DNA of 49,277 bases from Eubacterium sp. (GTDB lineage Bacteria; Bacillota; Clostridia; Lachnospirales; Lachnospiraceae): NCBI GenBank assembly GCA_024692605.1, contig JAILMQ010000141.1, forward strand, positions 1-49,277, read 5' to 3'. The notes beneath the pieces were generated by a model, which saw only the letters and a program-made list of their open reading frames with translations, ran no database searches and was not told the origin of the DNA. A program made the translations under genes and the position numbers. Positions 15,869-25,356 of this stretch are shown one piece after another. Within the stretch, counting starts at the first letter, position 1. Every line of letters starts with the position of its first letter.

Positions 15869-18457
15869 ATGAACGCTGATAAATTTACAAGGAAATCTCT
15901 GGAGGCTGTAGAAAACAGTCAGAGACTTTGTATGGAATATAATAATCAGGAAGTGGTTTCAGAACATCTTTTATACAGCCTTCTTACTATTGATGACAGC
16001 CTTATTGCAAAGCTTCTTAAGAATATGGGAATTGCGGTGTCCGCATTTACCAATGAAGCAGAGGAACTTATTAAAAAGAGACCTCATGTATCCGGTTCTT
16101 CAGAGGATATATTTATGGGACAGGATATGAGTCGTGTTATTCTCACTGCAGAAACAGAATCGAAGAAGATGGGAGACGAGTTCATCTCTGTGGAGCATCT
16201 ATTCATCGCCCTCCTGGAAAAAGGCAATTCTGAAGTGAAAGAGCTCTTTAAAAAGTTCGGTGTTAAAAAGACTGATTTTTTAAATGTATTAAAGGACGTT
16301 AGAGGAAACAAGAAGGTTGAATCAGATAACCCTGAGGATACCTATGATGCACTTGGTAAATTCGGAGAAAGTCTGGTTGAAAGAGCAAGACAGCAGAAAC
16401 TGGATCCTGTCATCGGACGTGACAGTGAGATAAGAAATATTGTTCGAATCCTTTCCAGAAAGACTAAGAATAATCCTGTTCTTATAGGTGATCCGGGTGT
16501 TGGTAAGACAGCTGTTATTGAAGGACTTGCTCAAAGAATCGTTAAGGGTGATGTGCCTGATTCACTTAAGGATAAGGAAATCTTTGCATTGGATATGGGC
16601 TCCCTTATAGCAGGTGCCAAGTACAGAGGTGAGTTTGAGGAAAGACTTAAGTCTGTACTGGATGAGGTAAAGAAATCTGATGGCCGTATTATCCTCTTTA
16701 TTGATGAGATTCATACTATAGTTGGAGCAGGAAAAACAGATGGAGCTCTGGATGCGGGAAATATGCTGAAGCCAATGCTTGCCAGAGGTGAGCTGCATTG
16801 TATTGGTGCCACAACTGTAGATGAGTACAGAAAATATATCGAGAAGGATAAGGCTCTTGAAAGGAGATTCCAGCCTGTACAGGTTAATGAACCTACAGTT
16901 GAAGATACCATTTCTATACTCCGAGGAATCAAGAACAGATACGAAGTATTCCATGGCGTTAAGATTTCTGATGGTGCACTTGTGGCAGCGACAACACTTT
17001 CCAACAGATATATTACCGACAGATTCCTTCCGGATAAGGCTATTGACCTTGTGGATGAGGCCTGTGCAATGATAAAAACAGAACTGAATTCTATGCCGGC
17101 AGAAGTGGATGAAATTGAAAGAAAAATCATGCAGCTGGAGATAGAAGAGGCGGCTCTTAAGAATGAAGATGATCATCTTTCGCAGGAAAGACTTAACAGT
17201 CTGAGAACCGAACTTGCAGAACTTAAGGAAAAAGCTAATTCCATGAAGGCAACCTGGGAGAATGAAAAGGCAGAAGTAGACAAGGTAAGACAGCTTAGAG
17301 AAGAGATAGAAAATGTAAAAGATGATATTGAAATTGCTCAGAGAAAATATGACCTGAACAAGGCAGCAGAACTTCAGTATGGAAAACTTCCGCAGTTAAA
17401 GGCTGAGCTTGAGGCTTTGGAAAACAGTTCGACTATTAAGGAAAGACAGCTGCTTCATGAGACAGTAACAGATGAAGAGATATCTAAGATCGTATCCAAG
17501 TGGACCGGTATACCTGTAGCAAAGCTTTCTGAATCTGAAAGAAATAAAACTCTTCACCTTGCTGATGAACTTCATAAGAGAGTGGTTGGTCAGGATACTG
17601 CGGTAAGTCTTGTAAGTGAGGCAATCATAAGATCCAAGGCAGGTATCAAGGATCCATCAAAGCCTATAGGTTCATTCCTTTTCCTGGGTCCTACAGGTGT
17701 TGGTAAAACCGAACTGGCAAAAACTCTGGCAGAGGCGCTCTTTGATAATGAGAATAATATTATCAGAATCGATATGAGTGAGTATATGGAGAAGCATAGT
17801 GTGTCCAGACTTATTGGAGCTCCTCCGGGATATGTTGGTTACGATGAAGGGGGCCAGCTTACAGATGCTGTAAGAAGAAACCCATATTCTGTAGTGCTTT
17901 TTGATGAGGTTGAAAAGGCTCATCCGGATGTATTCAATGTAATGCTTCAGATACTTGATGATGGACGTATAACCGATTCGAAGGGTAACCTTGTAGATTT
18001 CAAGAATACTATTCTGATTATGACCTCCAACATCGGTTCTGAATTCCTGCTTGAAGGAATTGATGAAAGTGGAGCTATTAAGCCGGAAGCAGAAAAGCAG
18101 GTTCAGGATATGCTTAAACTTCATTTCAGACCTGAATTCCTTAACAGACTTGATGAGATAATAATGTTTAAGCCGCTTACAAAAGAGAATATCGGAAATA
18201 TCGTTAATCTTCTGATGAAGGATCTGAATAGGCGAGTTGAGGAAAAGGAAATATCCATCGAGCTGACTGATGAGGCAAAGGACTACATCATTGATGCCGG
18301 TTACGATCCGGTATACGGAGCAAGACCACTGAAGCGTTTCCTTCAGAAGAATGTTGAGACACTTGTGGCAAGGGCAATCCTTGGAAATACCCTTTCCTTA
18401 GGAGATACGGTGCTTATTGATAAGGACGATAGCGGTCTTGTTTGCAAACGTAAATAG
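15869..18457 (+). CDS. clpB: ATP-dependent disaggregase ClpB
   Basis: Hexameric AAA+ chaperone that, with DnaK, pulls proteins out of aggregates. It has 862 residues: Clp N-domain repeats (1-145), first AAA+ domain with Walker A GDPGVGKT and Walker B ILFIDEIH, a full-length coiled-coil middle domain (about 405-520), second AAA+ domain with GPTGVGKT and VLFDEVEKA, and the C-terminal D2-small domain ([11 protein letters not shown]). The long middle domain and absence of a ClpP-binding IGF-type loop favour ClpB over ClpC/ClpA. I chose ATG 15869, behind AAAGGGGG; an in-frame GTG at 15836 lies inside the CIRCE operator and is rejected. A perfect terminator follows. Confidence 0.96.
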   Translation: MNADKFTRKSLEAVENSQRLCMEYNNQEVVSEHLLYSLLTIDDSLIAKLLKNMGIAVSAFTNEAEELIKKRPHVSGSSEDIFMGQDMSRVILTAETESKKMGDEFISVEHLFIALLEKGNSEVKELFKKFGVKKTDFLNVLKDVRGNKKVESDNPEDTYDALGKFGESLVERARQQKLDPVIGRDSEIRNIVRILSRKTKNNPVLIGDPGVGKTAVIEGLAQRIVKGDVPDSLKDKEIFALDMGSLIAGAKYRGEFEERLKSVLDEVKKSDGRIILFIDEIHTIVGAGKTDGALDAGNMLKPMLARGELHCIGATTVDEYRKYIEKDKALERRFQPVQVNEPTVEDTISILRGIKNRYEVFHGVKISDGALVAATTLSNRYITDRFLPDKAIDLVDEACAMIKTELNSMPAEVDEIERKIMQLEIEEAALKNEDDHLSQERLNSLRTELAELKEKANSMKATWENEKAEVDKVRQLREEIENVKDDIEIAQRKYDLNKAAELQYGKLPQLKAELEALENSSTIKERQLLHETVTDEEISKIVSKWTGIPVAKLSESERNKTLHLADELHKRVVGQDTAVSLVSEAIIRSKAGIKDPSKPIGSFLFLGPTGVGKTELAKTLAEALFDNENNIIRIDMSEYMEKHSVSRLIGAPPGYVGYDEGGQLTDAVRRNPYSVVLFDEVEKAHPDVFNVMLQILDDGRITDSKGNLVDFKNTILIMTSNIGSEFLLEGIDESGAIKPEAEKQVQDMLKLHFRPEFLNRLDEIIMFKPLTKENIGNIVNLLMKDLNRRVEEKEISIELTDEAKDYIIDAGYDPVYGARPLKRFLQKNVETLVARAILGNTLSLGDTVLIDKDDSGLVCKRK

Positions 18458-18469
18458 CGAATACCGACA

Positions 18470-18508
18470 GTAACCATTGGGGTCAGACCCCAATGGTTAC
18501 TTTTTTTT
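18470..18508 (+). terminator. strong intrinsic terminator of clpB
   Basis: GTAACCATTGGGG pairs perfectly with CCCCAATGGTTAC and is followed by eight T residues (18501-18508). It is the clearest terminator in the window. Confidence 0.95.
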
Positions 18509-18535
18509 GCTATTGGATGGGCTGTATGATAAAAT
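18507..18535 (+). promoter_or_regulatory. possible promoter of the BspA-like gene
   Basis: TTGCTA (18507-18512) and TAAAAT (18530-18535) with a 17-bp spacer, starting in the terminator's T-run. It is a plausible but imperfect sigma-A match; the leader to the start codon is about 60 nt. Confidence 0.4.
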
Positions 18536-18604
18536 GAAAACTGTAAAATGAAAATTGGTATTATGGGTCAGCGCCCAAGAAAAAAATGAAGAAGGGGGTA
18601 TTTT

Positions 18605-20326
18605 ATGTGTAATTGGAGGAGATTAATCGTTGTTTTGGCGTTGGTGATTTTGGCGTCTGTGTTTGGAGGGAAGTCAGTTGTACAGGCTGGTTCTCCGGAG
18701 GATTTGATGGTGAACTGTATTCCGGATTATACCGAAAAGGGAGCACCAACGTATGTTTATTTATCAGATGAAGAGCATGAAGCTGTGCCGGGTATCTCAT
18801 GGGATGCAGGCAAACGCGTATTGACATTAAATGGTTATAAAGGCGGTCCTATTGATATTGTCTACTTTAACGATGATCGCAGTGAACTTATAGATGTGGA
18901 AATTCGTGTTATAGGTGAGAATATAATTCACTCACTCCCTAATCTTGAGCCGGAATGTGCCACATTAGAAATTTTTGATGTTAATGCTAAAATTACAGGA
19001 ACAGGTTCACTTACAGTAGAAAGTCAGAATGCAACTGCCGGAGAAAACATTAATGTTTCCGGAGACCTTACAATTGATGGTCCGACAATTAATGTGCCTG
19101 ATACATATGATGCTATTTCCTGTACCCTGGGAACCGTATATGTTTTTGATGAAGACGGTGAAAAGAAAATAGAGGGATGGGAGGAGGATGATGATGATGG
19201 ACGGTATCCTGTCTATGAGATGGATACAGTTGGAGGTAATATTACCGTAAAATCAGGAAATGTCCGTATGTCTCTTAAACCTGCAGAGGTTGATTCTTAT
19301 ACAGATGATGACGTCTGGGTAAAAAAGCTTAAATATCAGATGGGCAGTGCTATTTTTGCAGTTAAAGATATAAATATCACAGGCGGAAGATTCGTTATTG
19401 ATATGGATTGGCCGAACAAAGTTGACTGTCCGCTTTTTGAAGAACCTGATAGTTTTATTTATGCACATGGTAAGATAAATGTTAGTAACTCAACTGTAAT
19501 TGTTACAGTGGCTGACAAGATTAAGAATATTCCTGTATTCCTTGTTCCATATGCAGATCTTGATGATGAAGACTACAAAAAGGACTCAAACGGATGCTAT
19601 ATTACTGACCCTGCAAAAACAAAGATTGATTCATCAGTAGCAGTTTTCAAAGGAAAGTATGGTGAGAAGGCCAGCATAAGTACTGCAGAGATTACTCTGG
19701 CAGAGAATTCATTTGTATTTGACGGAACAGAAAAGAAGCCTGCAGTAACTGTTAAGGGACTTCAGGAAGGAACAGACTATACTGTTTCATATTCAAATAA
19801 TACCAATATTGGAACAGCTGCAGTTATTATCACAGGCAAGGGTGATTTATCAGGTACCGCAACGACTACATTTAACATTACTGCACCTAAGAAGGGTAAG
19901 ATTTTCACAAAGGGTAAGCTTAAGTATAAGATTACAAAGGCACCTAAAGGAAAGACTCCGGGAGCTGTGACAGTAGTTGGTCCTGTTAAGAAGACTTACA
20001 AGAGTGTAGTTATTCCTGATTATATTAATATTGGGGAAAAATATAATGTAACTGCTATCGGACCTAAGGCATTTATGAATAATAAGAAGCTTGAGAAGGT
20101 TACAATCGGAAAGAATGTAACAACTATCGGTGCACAGGCATTTGCAGGATGCACTAAGCTTAAGACGATTATTATTAAGACTTCAAAGTTAAATAAGGTT
20201 GGAGGAAAGGCCTTTAGGGGTATTAAGAAAAATGCAAGTTTCAAGGTTCCTAAGAAGATGATTAAAAAATACAGATCTAAGATTAGAAAAGCGAAAGCTT
20301 CAAAAGGATTTAAGGTAACTAAGTAA
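18605..20326 (+). CDS. secreted BspA-like leucine-rich-repeat surface protein
   Basis: 573 residues with a signal peptide (about 1-28: basic MCNWRR, hydrophobic core, cleavage near VQAG). Residues about 30-350 are a beta-rich region with acidic stretches that resembles carbohydrate/adhesin modules, not a named family. An Ig-like surface repeat follows (about 357-428, ITLAENSFVFDGTEKKPAVTV), then BspA/LRR_5-type repeats (AIGPKAFMNNKKLEKVTIG, TIGAQAFAGCTKLKTIII) and a very basic lysine-rich end. No LPXTG anchor is seen, so the basic tail may hold it to the wall electrostatically. GAAGGGGGT precedes the ATG. A damaged tandem copy follows. The role is probably adhesion or substrate binding. Confidence 0.8.
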   Translation: MCNWRRLIVVLALVILASVFGGKSVVQAGSPEDLMVNCIPDYTEKGAPTYVYLSDEEHEAVPGISWDAGKRVLTLNGYKGGPIDIVYFNDDRSELIDVEIRVIGENIIHSLPNLEPECATLEIFDVNAKITGTGSLTVESQNATAGENINVSGDLTIDGPTINVPDTYDAISCTLGTVYVFDEDGEKKIEGWEEDDDDGRYPVYEMDTVGGNITVKSGNVRMSLKPAEVDSYTDDDVWVKKLKYQMGSAIFAVKDINITGGRFVIDMDWPNKVDCPLFEEPDSFIYAHGKINVSNSTVIVTVADKIKNIPVFLVPYADLDDEDYKKDSNGCYITDPAKTKIDSSVAVFKGKYGEKASISTAEITLAENSFVFDGTEKKPAVTVKGLQEGTDYTVSYSNNTNIGTAAVIITGKGDLSGTATTTFNITAPKKGKIFTKGKLKYKITKAPKGKTPGAVTVVGPVKKTYKSVVIPDYINIGEKYNVTAIGPKAFMNNKKLEKVTIGKNVTTIGAQAFAGCTKLKTIIIKTSKLNKVGGKAFRGIKKNASFKVPKKMIKKYRSKIRKAKASKGFKVTK

Positions 20327-20362
20327 AATATAATTTTTTAGCTATATGTTTTTAGGGGTTTT

Positions 20363-20961
20363 ATGAGAAGTGTTAAGAAAACTATAGGTTTACTGGCAGT
20401 ACTTCTGGTGATGTCGGTTTTGGGGGACGTTTTATTGCAAAGGCTGATACAGCAAAGGATTTAAAAGTGATAGTTCTCATACATCAATGTTCGCTTTAAG
20501 TGGTGTTAATTGTAATTGCAGCGCCTGCAAAAGGAACAACCTTTGTAAACGGAAATTATAAGTATAAGATCACTAAGGCTGCCGCAGGTTCAAAGGCAGG
20601 AGCAGTTACTCTTGTAGGTCCTGTTAAGAAGACTCTTAAGGCAATTGTGGTTCCTGACACTGTTAATATCGGTGTTAAGTACAATGTTACAGCAATCGGT
20701 CCGAAGGCATTTATGAATAACAAGAAGGCTACGAAGGTTACAATCGGTAAGAATGTAACTCAGATCGGAGCAAATGCATTCGCAGGCTGTAAAAAAGCAA
20801 AGACATATGTTATCAAATCAGCAAAGATTAAGAAGATTGGTGCAAAGGCCTTCAACAAGACCAAGAAGGGTGCTAAGTTTAAAGTGCCAAAGAAAATGAT
20901 CAAGAAATACAGAAAGATGATCATCAAAGCAAAAGCAAAAGCACCAAAAGTAACTAAATAA
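20363..20961 (+). pseudogene. broken tandem copy of the BspA-like gene
   Basis: An ATG at 20363 opens a signal peptide (MRSVKKTIGLLAVLLVMSV) parallel to the neighbour's. The frame is lost at the T4/G5 run 20418-20426: restoring one base gives SVFGGRFIAKADTAKDLK, which matches the neighbour's SVFGGKSVVQAG...EDL. Stops follow, about 300-400 codons of the adhesin region are missing, and from about 20515 a frame resumes with the LRR tail (AAPAKGTTF..., AIGPKAFMNNKK, FKVPKKMIKKYR) running to the stop at 20961. The tail alone, 153 codons from a GTG at 20500, has no ribosome binding site. So this is a duplicate reduced by a frameshift and a large internal deletion. A sequencing error could explain the frameshift but not the deletion. 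Confidence 0.8.
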
Positions 20962-20994
20962 TTAACTCTTTAATATGTAATTTAAATGTGATAC

Positions 20995-21034
20995 AATATC
21001 GATTGGCTGTTTAATATAGTCAATCGATATTTTG
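20995..21034 (+). terminator. hairpin before the phenylacetate-CoA ligase gene
   Basis: AATATCGATTGGCT (20995-21008) pairs with AGTCAATCGATATT (21018-21031), 14 bp with one G-U, then TTGCTT. It may terminate the broken BspA copy. However, a -10-like TACAAT (20992-20997) overlaps its left edge, so it could instead be a 5' hairpin of the next message. A similar hairpin follows the same gene at 22410-22449. Confidence 0.55.
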
Positions 21035-21054
21035 CTTATGGAGGAGTTATAGAA

Positions 21055-22374
21055 ATGGCAAAAAAAATGTATTACCAGGAAGAAATCGAAACAATGCCTG
21101 TTGAGCAGATTAAGGCTCTTCAGACGGAAAAACTGCTTAAGCAGGTTAAATATGTATATGATAACAATGAGTATTATCGTAATCTCATGGATGAGAAGGG
21201 AGTTACTCCGGATGATATAAAAGGACTTGATGATATCAGCAAACTTCCTTTCCTCACAAAAAATGATCTGAGAGAAGCTTATCCATACGGCCTTCTTTCA
21301 GCACCTCTGAAGGATTGTGTTCGTATACATTCTACCAGTGGAACAACAGGAAGGCGTGTAGTTGCATTCTATACACAAAATGATATTGATCTCTGGGCTG
21401 AGTGCTGTGCCAGAGCCATAGTAGCTGCCGGCGGTTCAAAGAAGGATGTTGTTCATGTAGCTTATGGATATGGACTTTTCACAGGTGGTGCCGGACTTCA
21501 CGATGGTTCCCATAAGGTTGGATGTCTTACAATTCCTATGTCATCAGGTAATACAGAGAGACAGATTCAGTTCATGAAGGACCTGAATTCTACCATCCTC
21601 TGTTGTACACCTTCCTATGCTGCTTATATCGGAGAGAAGCTTCATGATATGGGTATGACTGCAGATGATATCAATCTTAAGGCAGGTATCTTTGGTGCAG
21701 AACCATGGACCGAAGAAATGAGACAAAGTATTGAACAGAGTCTTGGAATCAAGGCCTATGATATATATGGTCTTACAGAAATATCCGGACCGGGTGTTTC
21801 CTTTGAGTGTGAGGCACAGACAGGAATGCACATTAATGAAGATCATTTCTATGCCGAGGTTATTGATCCTGAAACAGGTGAAGTACTTCCGGAGGGAACA
21901 GAGGGAGAACTTGTATTCACATCTCTTGATAAGGAAGCTTTCCCACTTCTCAGATATAGAACCAGAGACCTTGTTGTACTTAAGAGAGAGCAGTGTGCAT
22001 GCGGCCGTACACATATTAAGATGTGTAAGCCAAAGGGCCGTTCAGATGACATGATGATCATCCGTGGTGTAAATGTATTCCCATCACAGATTGAAACAGT
22101 ACTTCTTAAGACAGGTTACACACCTAATTATCAGATCCTTGTAGACAGAATCGGAAATGAAGATACATTTGATATAAATGTTGAGCTTTCAGAGGAGCAG
22201 TTCAAGAAGTATCGCGAAGAGTCTGATCTTGATGCTGCAAGAAAGAGTCTTCAGCAGGCAATGGTTGCAATGCTTGGTATCAGACCTAAGATGCATCTGC
22301 TTCCACCTAAGTCAATTGTCAGAAGCGAGGGTAAGGCTGTCAGGGTAGTAGATAAGAGAAAGCTTCATGACTAA
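21055..22374 (+). CDS. phenylacetate-CoA ligase family protein (PaaK-like)
   Basis: 439-residue adenylating enzyme forming an acyl-CoA from an aryl or related carboxylic acid, ATP and CoA. It has the PaaK-type pattern: HSTSGTTGRR near residue 91, YGLTEISGPG, RYRTRDLV, CACGRTH, and the C-terminal GRSDDMMIIRGVNVFPSQIE. GGAGGAG precedes the ATG. There are no paa oxygenase or ring-cleavage genes around; in gut anaerobes such PaaK homologs are usually stand-alone and may activate phenylacetate, indoleacetate or serve unknown thioester chemistry. The family is secure, the substrate open. Confidence 0.88.
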   Translation: MAKKMYYQEEIETMPVEQIKALQTEKLLKQVKYVYDNNEYYRNLMDEKGVTPDDIKGLDDISKLPFLTKNDLREAYPYGLLSAPLKDCVRIHSTSGTTGRRVVAFYTQNDIDLWAECCARAIVAAGGSKKDVVHVAYGYGLFTGGAGLHDGSHKVGCLTIPMSSGNTERQIQFMKDLNSTILCCTPSYAAYIGEKLHDMGMTADDINLKAGIFGAEPWTEEMRQSIEQSLGIKAYDIYGLTEISGPGVSFECEAQTGMHINEDHFYAEVIDPETGEVLPEGTEGELVFTSLDKEAFPLLRYRTRDLVVLKREQCACGRTHIKMCKPKGRSDDMMIIRGVNVFPSQIETVLLKTGYTPNYQILVDRIGNEDTFDINVELSEEQFKKYREESDLDAARKSLQQAMVAMLGIRPKMHLLPPKSIVRSEGKAVRVVDKRKLHD

Positions 22375-22409
22375 TAACTTCAGTCTTTAAAAAATACATA
22401 TAATATGAT

Positions 22410-22449
22410 AAAATAACGGTTGGCTGATTAAAAGGCTGACCGTTATTTT
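22410..22449 (+). terminator. hairpin between the ligase and the C39-like gene
   Basis: AAAATAACGGTTGGC (22410-22424) pairs with GCTGACCGTTATTTT (22435-22449), 15 bp including two G-U pairs, loop of 10, followed by GTGAG. TATAAT at 22399-22404 lies just upstream, so it is either the ligase terminator or a hairpin at the very 5' end of the next transcript. Confidence 0.55.
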
Positions 22450-22489
22450 GTGAGTAGTGAAAACTACTTGATTCTGGAAAGGAAAGTGT

Positions 22490-23455
22490 ATGAGTAACAA
22501 ACTGAAATACATTTTAATATTTGTTGCTTTGCCGGTTACTCTTGTACTGGTATTTTTTTTATCGATGGTGCTGGAAGAAAAGAAGGCCGCAAAGGAAGCA
22601 AAGGATACAGCTTCTGAGACTTCTGCAATTTCTGAAGAAGAGAGAATAAATCAGATGCTCCTTGCCGAGTATCAGAAATCTCAGACTACAAGACAGCAGG
22701 TGGAAATAAGCACTGAGACCCAGGAACTTACACCTGAAGATAATGAGTTCGATGACATGATTGATGAGACGGATGCTTCTGAGGTTGCGGCGCCATCCGA
22801 GGATGACTTGTCTGAGGAAGATGAGGCCATCATCAAGGCTGCAGAGGAAGAGAACAGAAGCAATAATGGTCTCAATTATAATGGTATTCAGATTGTAACA
22901 GGAATGAACATGGGAGCGGCTACAGATGGTTTTGTGCTGACACTTACAGATGCAGAACTTGCGGCACCCCATCCACTTTTCCTGCAGTATGATCCAAGGT
23001 GGGCAGGTTTCCCATATGGAATGGGTACTATGAAGTCATCGGCCTGTGGCCCTACCTGCTTTGCAATGGTAATCACAGCTCTGACAAACATTACCAATGC
23101 TTCACCTCCGATGGTTGCAACCTACAGTATGAACCACAATTATTATGTGCCGGGAGCGGGAACTGCTCATGGACTCTTTCTTCAGGGCGCTTCGGATTTT
23201 GGCCTTTACTGTATGGAGATAAGCAATAATGAGGCGGAAATGAAGGCACATATAGATAATGGTGAGATGCTGGTGCTTAGTGTGCACTATGGTAACTTTA
23301 CTCACTCCGGTGCAGGTCACTTTATCGTAATCTATGGTTATAATGATAATGGATTCATGGTCAATGATCCTGCTTCGTATGAAAGAAGTACCAGGTACTG
23401 GCCATATTCAGTATTTTCCGGAGATATAAATAAGATATATGCTCTTGGAAACTAA
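22490..23455 (+). CDS. membrane-anchored or secreted C39-like cysteine peptidase
   Basis: 321 residues. One N-terminal hydrophobic helix (about 6-26) works as signal anchor, followed by an acidic, Ser/Glu-rich linker (about 30-130). The C-terminal 160 residues form a papain-like C39_2 domain: catalytic Cys186 in SSACGPTCFAMV, His277 in GAGHFIVIYGY and the Asp of MVNDPAS. The product thus projects a peptidase domain outside the membrane. C39_2 proteins in Firmicutes are common and mostly uncharacterised; no bacteriocin precursor or ABC exporter is nearby, so bacteriocin processing is not supported. GGAAAGG precedes the ATG. Confidence 0.85.
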   Translation: MSNKLKYILIFVALPVTLVLVFFLSMVLEEKKAAKEAKDTASETSAISEEERINQMLLAEYQKSQTTRQQVEISTETQELTPEDNEFDDMIDETDASEVAAPSEDDLSEEDEAIIKAAEEENRSNNGLNYNGIQIVTGMNMGAATDGFVLTLTDAELAAPHPLFLQYDPRWAGFPYGMGTMKSSACGPTCFAMVITALTNITNASPPMVATYSMNHNYYVPGAGTAHGLFLQGASDFGLYCMEISNNEAEMKAHIDNGEMLVLSVHYGNFTHSGAGHFIVIYGYNDNGFMVNDPASYERSTRYWPYSVFSGDINKIYALGN

Positions 23456-23460
23456 TAATA

Positions 23461-23494
23461 AATAAAGCATTCCATGAAAAGGGATGAATTTATT
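23461..23494 (+). promoter_or_regulatory. hairpin covering the ribosome binding site of the NAD(P)HX repair gene
   Basis: AATAAA (23461-23466) with TTTATT (23489-23494) and CATTCC (23468-23473) with GGGATG (23481-23486, one G-U) form an imperfect stem. It contains the only Shine-Dalgarno-like AAAAGGG before ATG 23497. It could lower translation or act as a weak terminator of the upstream gene. Confidence 0.35.
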
Positions 23495-23496
23495 CT

Positions 23497-25287
23497 ATGA
23501 AGTATTATCTTACAGGAAAACAGGCACAGTGTATTGATAAATATACCCAGGAGACTATAGGAATTCCTGGGCTTGTTTTAATGGAAAAAGCAGCCGGTGT
23601 TCTGGCTGATGAAATAGAGAAGAGGATAAATAAAAATAATTTTGGTGAAAAGTTTCGTAGTTTTGATAAGAATAAAGACAGAATCCTTGCGGTTGTAGAA
23701 AGTGGCAACAATGGCGGAGATGCAGTGGCAGCTGCCTGGATGTTGAAGGAAAGAGGATATGACACATATATTTATGAGATAGGTGGCTTACCTAAGCAGA
23801 CGGATTCTTATAAGACTGAGATACAGAAAGCCATAGAATGTGGAGTTGGATTATTGCAAAAAAAGTCAGATGAAGATCCGGAGAAAATAAACCCGGATGA
23901 AGAATTCTTTGACTATAGGATAATCATAGATGGCATATTCGGAGTTGGCCTTACCAGAGGTGTTAAAGGTGTTCAGAGCAAAGCTATAGATATGATAAAT
24001 GCGGCCGGTGATAATGGCAGTTTTATAGTAGGTGCTGATATACCGAGCGGCATCAGCAGTGACACAGGTCATATACTTGGAAATGCAGTTAAATGTGATA
24101 TGACGGTTACATTTGAATATACTAAGTACGGAATGCTTTTGAATGAAGGTCGTCAGTATTCAGGAGATATAAAGTGTGAATCTATTGGATTGTACGTTCC
24201 TGAAAATGTTTCGGAGATGGCTAAATTATTAGAAGATGGATGTGTCTTTATGATAGATAGTAAAGACTCAAATATAAACAAAACGGCTGCCGATAATATA
24301 TATATTTGTTATGAAAAAGAGCCGGAAGAGATAAATAGTCTGATTCCTGGAAGAAAGCCTGATTCAAATAAAGGTACCTATGGGAAGGTGCTTACAGTTG
24401 CAGGCTCCAAGGAAATATATGGTGCAGTTTATATGGCGGCTGAAGCGGCATATAGAGTTGGTGCAGGTCTTGTTAAGATTGTTACCGATATAAGAAATAG
24501 AGATATACTATGCGACAAACTTCCGGAAGCTATGATGCTTACTTATGATACTGATAAGACCGGCAGAGGTTTTGAAAAGGATTATATAGATTCTATAAAG
24601 TGGGCAGATGTGATACTTGCCGGTCCCGGTCTGGGAACGGGAAAGGTATCAGAGAAGTTACTGAAAATTCTTTCGGATAATCTGTCCTCAGGTCAGAAAC
24701 TGATTCTTGATGCTGATGCTCTGAATATTATTTCTATGATTAATCCATCCAAATGGTTTAAGTTATTTACCGAAAAAGTAGGAAAGGGTAATGTTATCAT
24801 TACGCCGCATATGATGGAGATGCTCAGAATAGTAAGAGCCGGATATGATAAGAAAACATATGATTTTATGATTCAAAATCTTGGCAGTAAGTCAGAGATG
24901 GATTTCTTAAAGGATTATAGAAAGAGCCAGACGTATAGTCTGTCGTATAATAACGGCATAATAACTGTTCTTAAGGATGCAAGAACTGTTGTGGCTTATA
25001 AAACTGATGATGAGTCAGAGATAGCAGCCGGTTATTTGAGAGAATGTCCACTCTATGTGAACACTACCGGAAACTCCGGTATGTCCAAGGGCGGTTCCGG
25101 TGATGTTCTTGCCGGTATGATAGCAGGACTTCTGGCACAAAGAAAAGGTGAGGGGATATCTGTGGCGGATACTGTTATAGCTGCAGTGTCTTTACATGGA
25201 CGAGCAGGAGACATAGCGAGAGACAGAGTTGGCGAAAGGTCGATGATAGCTCGTGATATACTTAAAGCCATACCGGAATGCTTTTAA
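23497..25287 (+). CDS. nnr: bifunctional NAD(P)H-hydrate epimerase / ADP-dependent NAD(P)HX dehydratase
   Basis: Repairs damaged NADH/NADPH hydrates: the N-terminal domain epimerises R to S NAD(P)HX and the C-terminal domain dehydrates the S form using ADP. It has 596 residues. The YjeF N-domain spans 1-225 (ESGNNGGDAVAAAWML, IIDGIFGVGLTR, GADIPSG); the ribokinase-like dehydratase spans about 285-590 (GRKPDSNKGTYGKVLTVAGS, AGPGLGTGK, LDADALNI, then TGNSGMSKGGSGDVLAGMIAG). The fused arrangement is the usual bacterial one. A stretch of about 40 residues (around 455-495) inside the C-domain seems a little longer than typical. Confidence 0.93.
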   Translation: MKYYLTGKQAQCIDKYTQETIGIPGLVLMEKAAGVLADEIEKRINKNNFGEKFRSFDKNKDRILAVVESGNNGGDAVAAAWMLKERGYDTYIYEIGGLPKQTDSYKTEIQKAIECGVGLLQKKSDEDPEKINPDEEFFDYRIIIDGIFGVGLTRGVKGVQSKAIDMINAAGDNGSFIVGADIPSGISSDTGHILGNAVKCDMTVTFEYTKYGMLLNEGRQYSGDIKCESIGLYVPENVSEMAKLLEDGCVFMIDSKDSNINKTAADNIYICYEKEPEEINSLIPGRKPDSNKGTYGKVLTVAGSKEIYGAVYMAAEAAYRVGAGLVKIVTDIRNRDILCDKLPEAMMLTYDTDKTGRGFEKDYIDSIKWADVILAGPGLGTGKVSEKLLKILSDNLSSGQKLILDADALNIISMINPSKWFKLFTEKVGKGNVIITPHMMEMLRIVRAGYDKKTYDFMIQNLGSKSEMDFLKDYRKSQTYSLSYNNGIITVLKDARTVVAYKTDDESEIAAGYLRECPLYVNTTGNSGMSKGGSGDVLAGMIAGLLAQRKGEGISVADTVIAAVSLHGRAGDIARDRVGERSMIARDILKAIPECF

Positions 25288-25301
25288 AAACATGCTTTAT
25301 T

Positions 25302-25310
25302 TGTTATAAT
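25302..25310 (+). promoter_or_regulatory. extended -10 promoter of alr
   Basis: TGTTATAAT is a TGn-extended consensus -10 about 47 bp before the alr start, just after the stop of the preceding gene. No good -35 is present, as expected for an extended -10 promoter. Confidence 0.55.
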
Positions 25311-25356
25311 GAAGATTGGCCGTTATGGTTACTGATTATTATTACTTGAGGAAAAA

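Noticed and set aside
20500-20961. Stand-alone small LRR protein from a GTG start
   Set aside because: No ribosome binding site or signal peptide in frame; the upstream remnant shows it is the tail of a broken gene.
21055-22374. Part of an aromatic degradation operon
   Set aside because: No paa or ring-reduction genes are adjacent; the gene is flanked by terminator-like hairpins.
22490-23455. Bacteriocin export peptidase
   Set aside because: The C39-like domain is at the C-terminus outside the membrane, without ABC transporter domains or a precursor peptide gene nearby.
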